Assembly: GCA_030833685.1 (NCBI GenBank)
Contig: JAURGS010000143.1
Span: 1 to 6,451 of the forward strand
Origin: Rhodoferax sp.
GTDB taxonomy: Bacteria; Pseudomonadota; Gammaproteobacteria; Burkholderiales; Burkholderiaceae_C
Direction of reading: 5' to 3'
DNA length: 6,451 nucleotides
Every line of letters begins with the position of its first letter. Positions within the stretch are counted from its first letter, which is position 1. The position numbers and the translations under genes are program-made. Shown here in pieces: positions 6,123 through 6,451 of the stretch. The notes under the pieces were generated by a model. That model saw nothing but the letters and a program-made list of their open reading frames with translations, had not been told where the DNA came from and made no database searches.

Positions 6123-6451
6123 CTAAGTGGCGTGCTCGCCCCGCAGCACATAGGTCTGAATGGCGCCAATGCCTTTGGCTTGCATCAGGCCTCGGGACTC
6201 ACAATCAAACGCGTCGCGAAGCTGGTAGTAAACCTGTTCGCTCACGCACACGGCACTGACCTGTCCGCTGGACTCGATGCGCTTGGCTGTGTTCACCGCA
6301 TCGCCCCACAAGTCGTAACAAAGCCGGGCTGAGCCAATCACACCAGCCACAGCGGGGCCGCAATGTATGCCCACCCGCAATTCCAGGGGTAAGTCACGTT
6401 CCCGGGCATAGGCCTGGCAGGCTTTAATCATGTCCAGGCCAAAGCGTGCCA
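6123..6451 (-). CDS. Class III adenylate cyclase catalytic domain protein (5' partial, runs off the right edge)
   Basis: The C-terminal 108 residues are visible on the minus strand, with the stop codon TAG at 6125-6123. The frame is still open at base 6451, so the N-terminal part lies outside; the Met at 6431-6429 is internal. The sequence shows the second half of a class III nucleotidyl cyclase domain: LRVGIHCGPAVAGVIGS (visible residues 24-40), then YDLWGDAVNTAKRIES (45-60). Asp46 in YDLWG occupies the position that favours adenine in adenylate cyclases, where guanylate cyclases commonly have Cys. Asn53 and Arg57 match the pair that stabilises the transition state. The metal-binding aspartates of the first half are not in view. 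The expected reaction is ATP to cyclic AMP. Such proteins often carry N-terminal sensory or membrane domains, which cannot be judged here. The gene converges on the methyltransferase gene across an 86-base gap. Confidence 0.9.
   Translation of the reverse strand, partial: ARFGLDMIKACQAYARERDLPLELRVGIHCGPAVAGVIGSARLCYDLWGDAVNTAKRIESSGQVSAVCVSEQVYYQLRDAFDCESRGLMQAKGIGAIQTYVLRGEHAT

Overview
The window looks like chromosomal DNA of a betaproteobacterium, most likely a Burkholderiales/Comamonadaceae-type organism. That placement rests on the GC-rich coding style, the gene families and the tight gene packing. It is an inference by eye; no database search was made. The exception is the first 115 bases, which are 32% GC, repetitive and unlike everything that follows.

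Layout. Bases 1-115 are a degenerate tandem repeat with a 21-base (seven-codon) period. It runs without a stop into the frame of a peptide ABC transporter permease whose recognisable sequence starts at about base 116. Bases 116-5285 form one very compact plus-strand operon: a 5'-truncated DppB-type permease, a DppC-type permease, a DppD-type ATPase, a DppF-type ATPase, an N-formylglutamate amidohydrolase family enzyme and a succinylglutamate desuccinylase/aspartoacylase family enzyme. The last four junctions are 4-base ATGA overlaps, and the first is a 1-base (or 4-base, GTGA) overlap. After a 109-base gap comes a plus-strand class I SAM-dependent methyltransferase of the TehB-like type (5395-6036). 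A minus-strand gene (6123-6451, running off the right edge) converges on it and encodes the C-terminal part of a class III adenylate cyclase catalytic domain.

How the genes work together. The four transporter genes supply two membrane subunits and two ATPases of a peptide/nickel-type importer. The substrate-binding protein is not in view and may lie upstream, beyond the left edge. Two deacylating metallohydrolases from different families are translationally coupled to the importer. The simplest reading is an uptake-and-deacylation module: an N-acylated amino acid or small peptide is imported, the acyl group removed, and the amino acid released for catabolism. The exact substrate cannot be read from the sequence.

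Main points for a second look: the AT-rich heptad-coding repeat and its in-frame junction with the permease (real insertion, or assembly chimera at a contig end), and the importer plus two-hydrolase cassette as a possible N-acyl amino acid salvage system. No RNA genes, CRISPR arrays, insertion sequences or strong terminators were seen.
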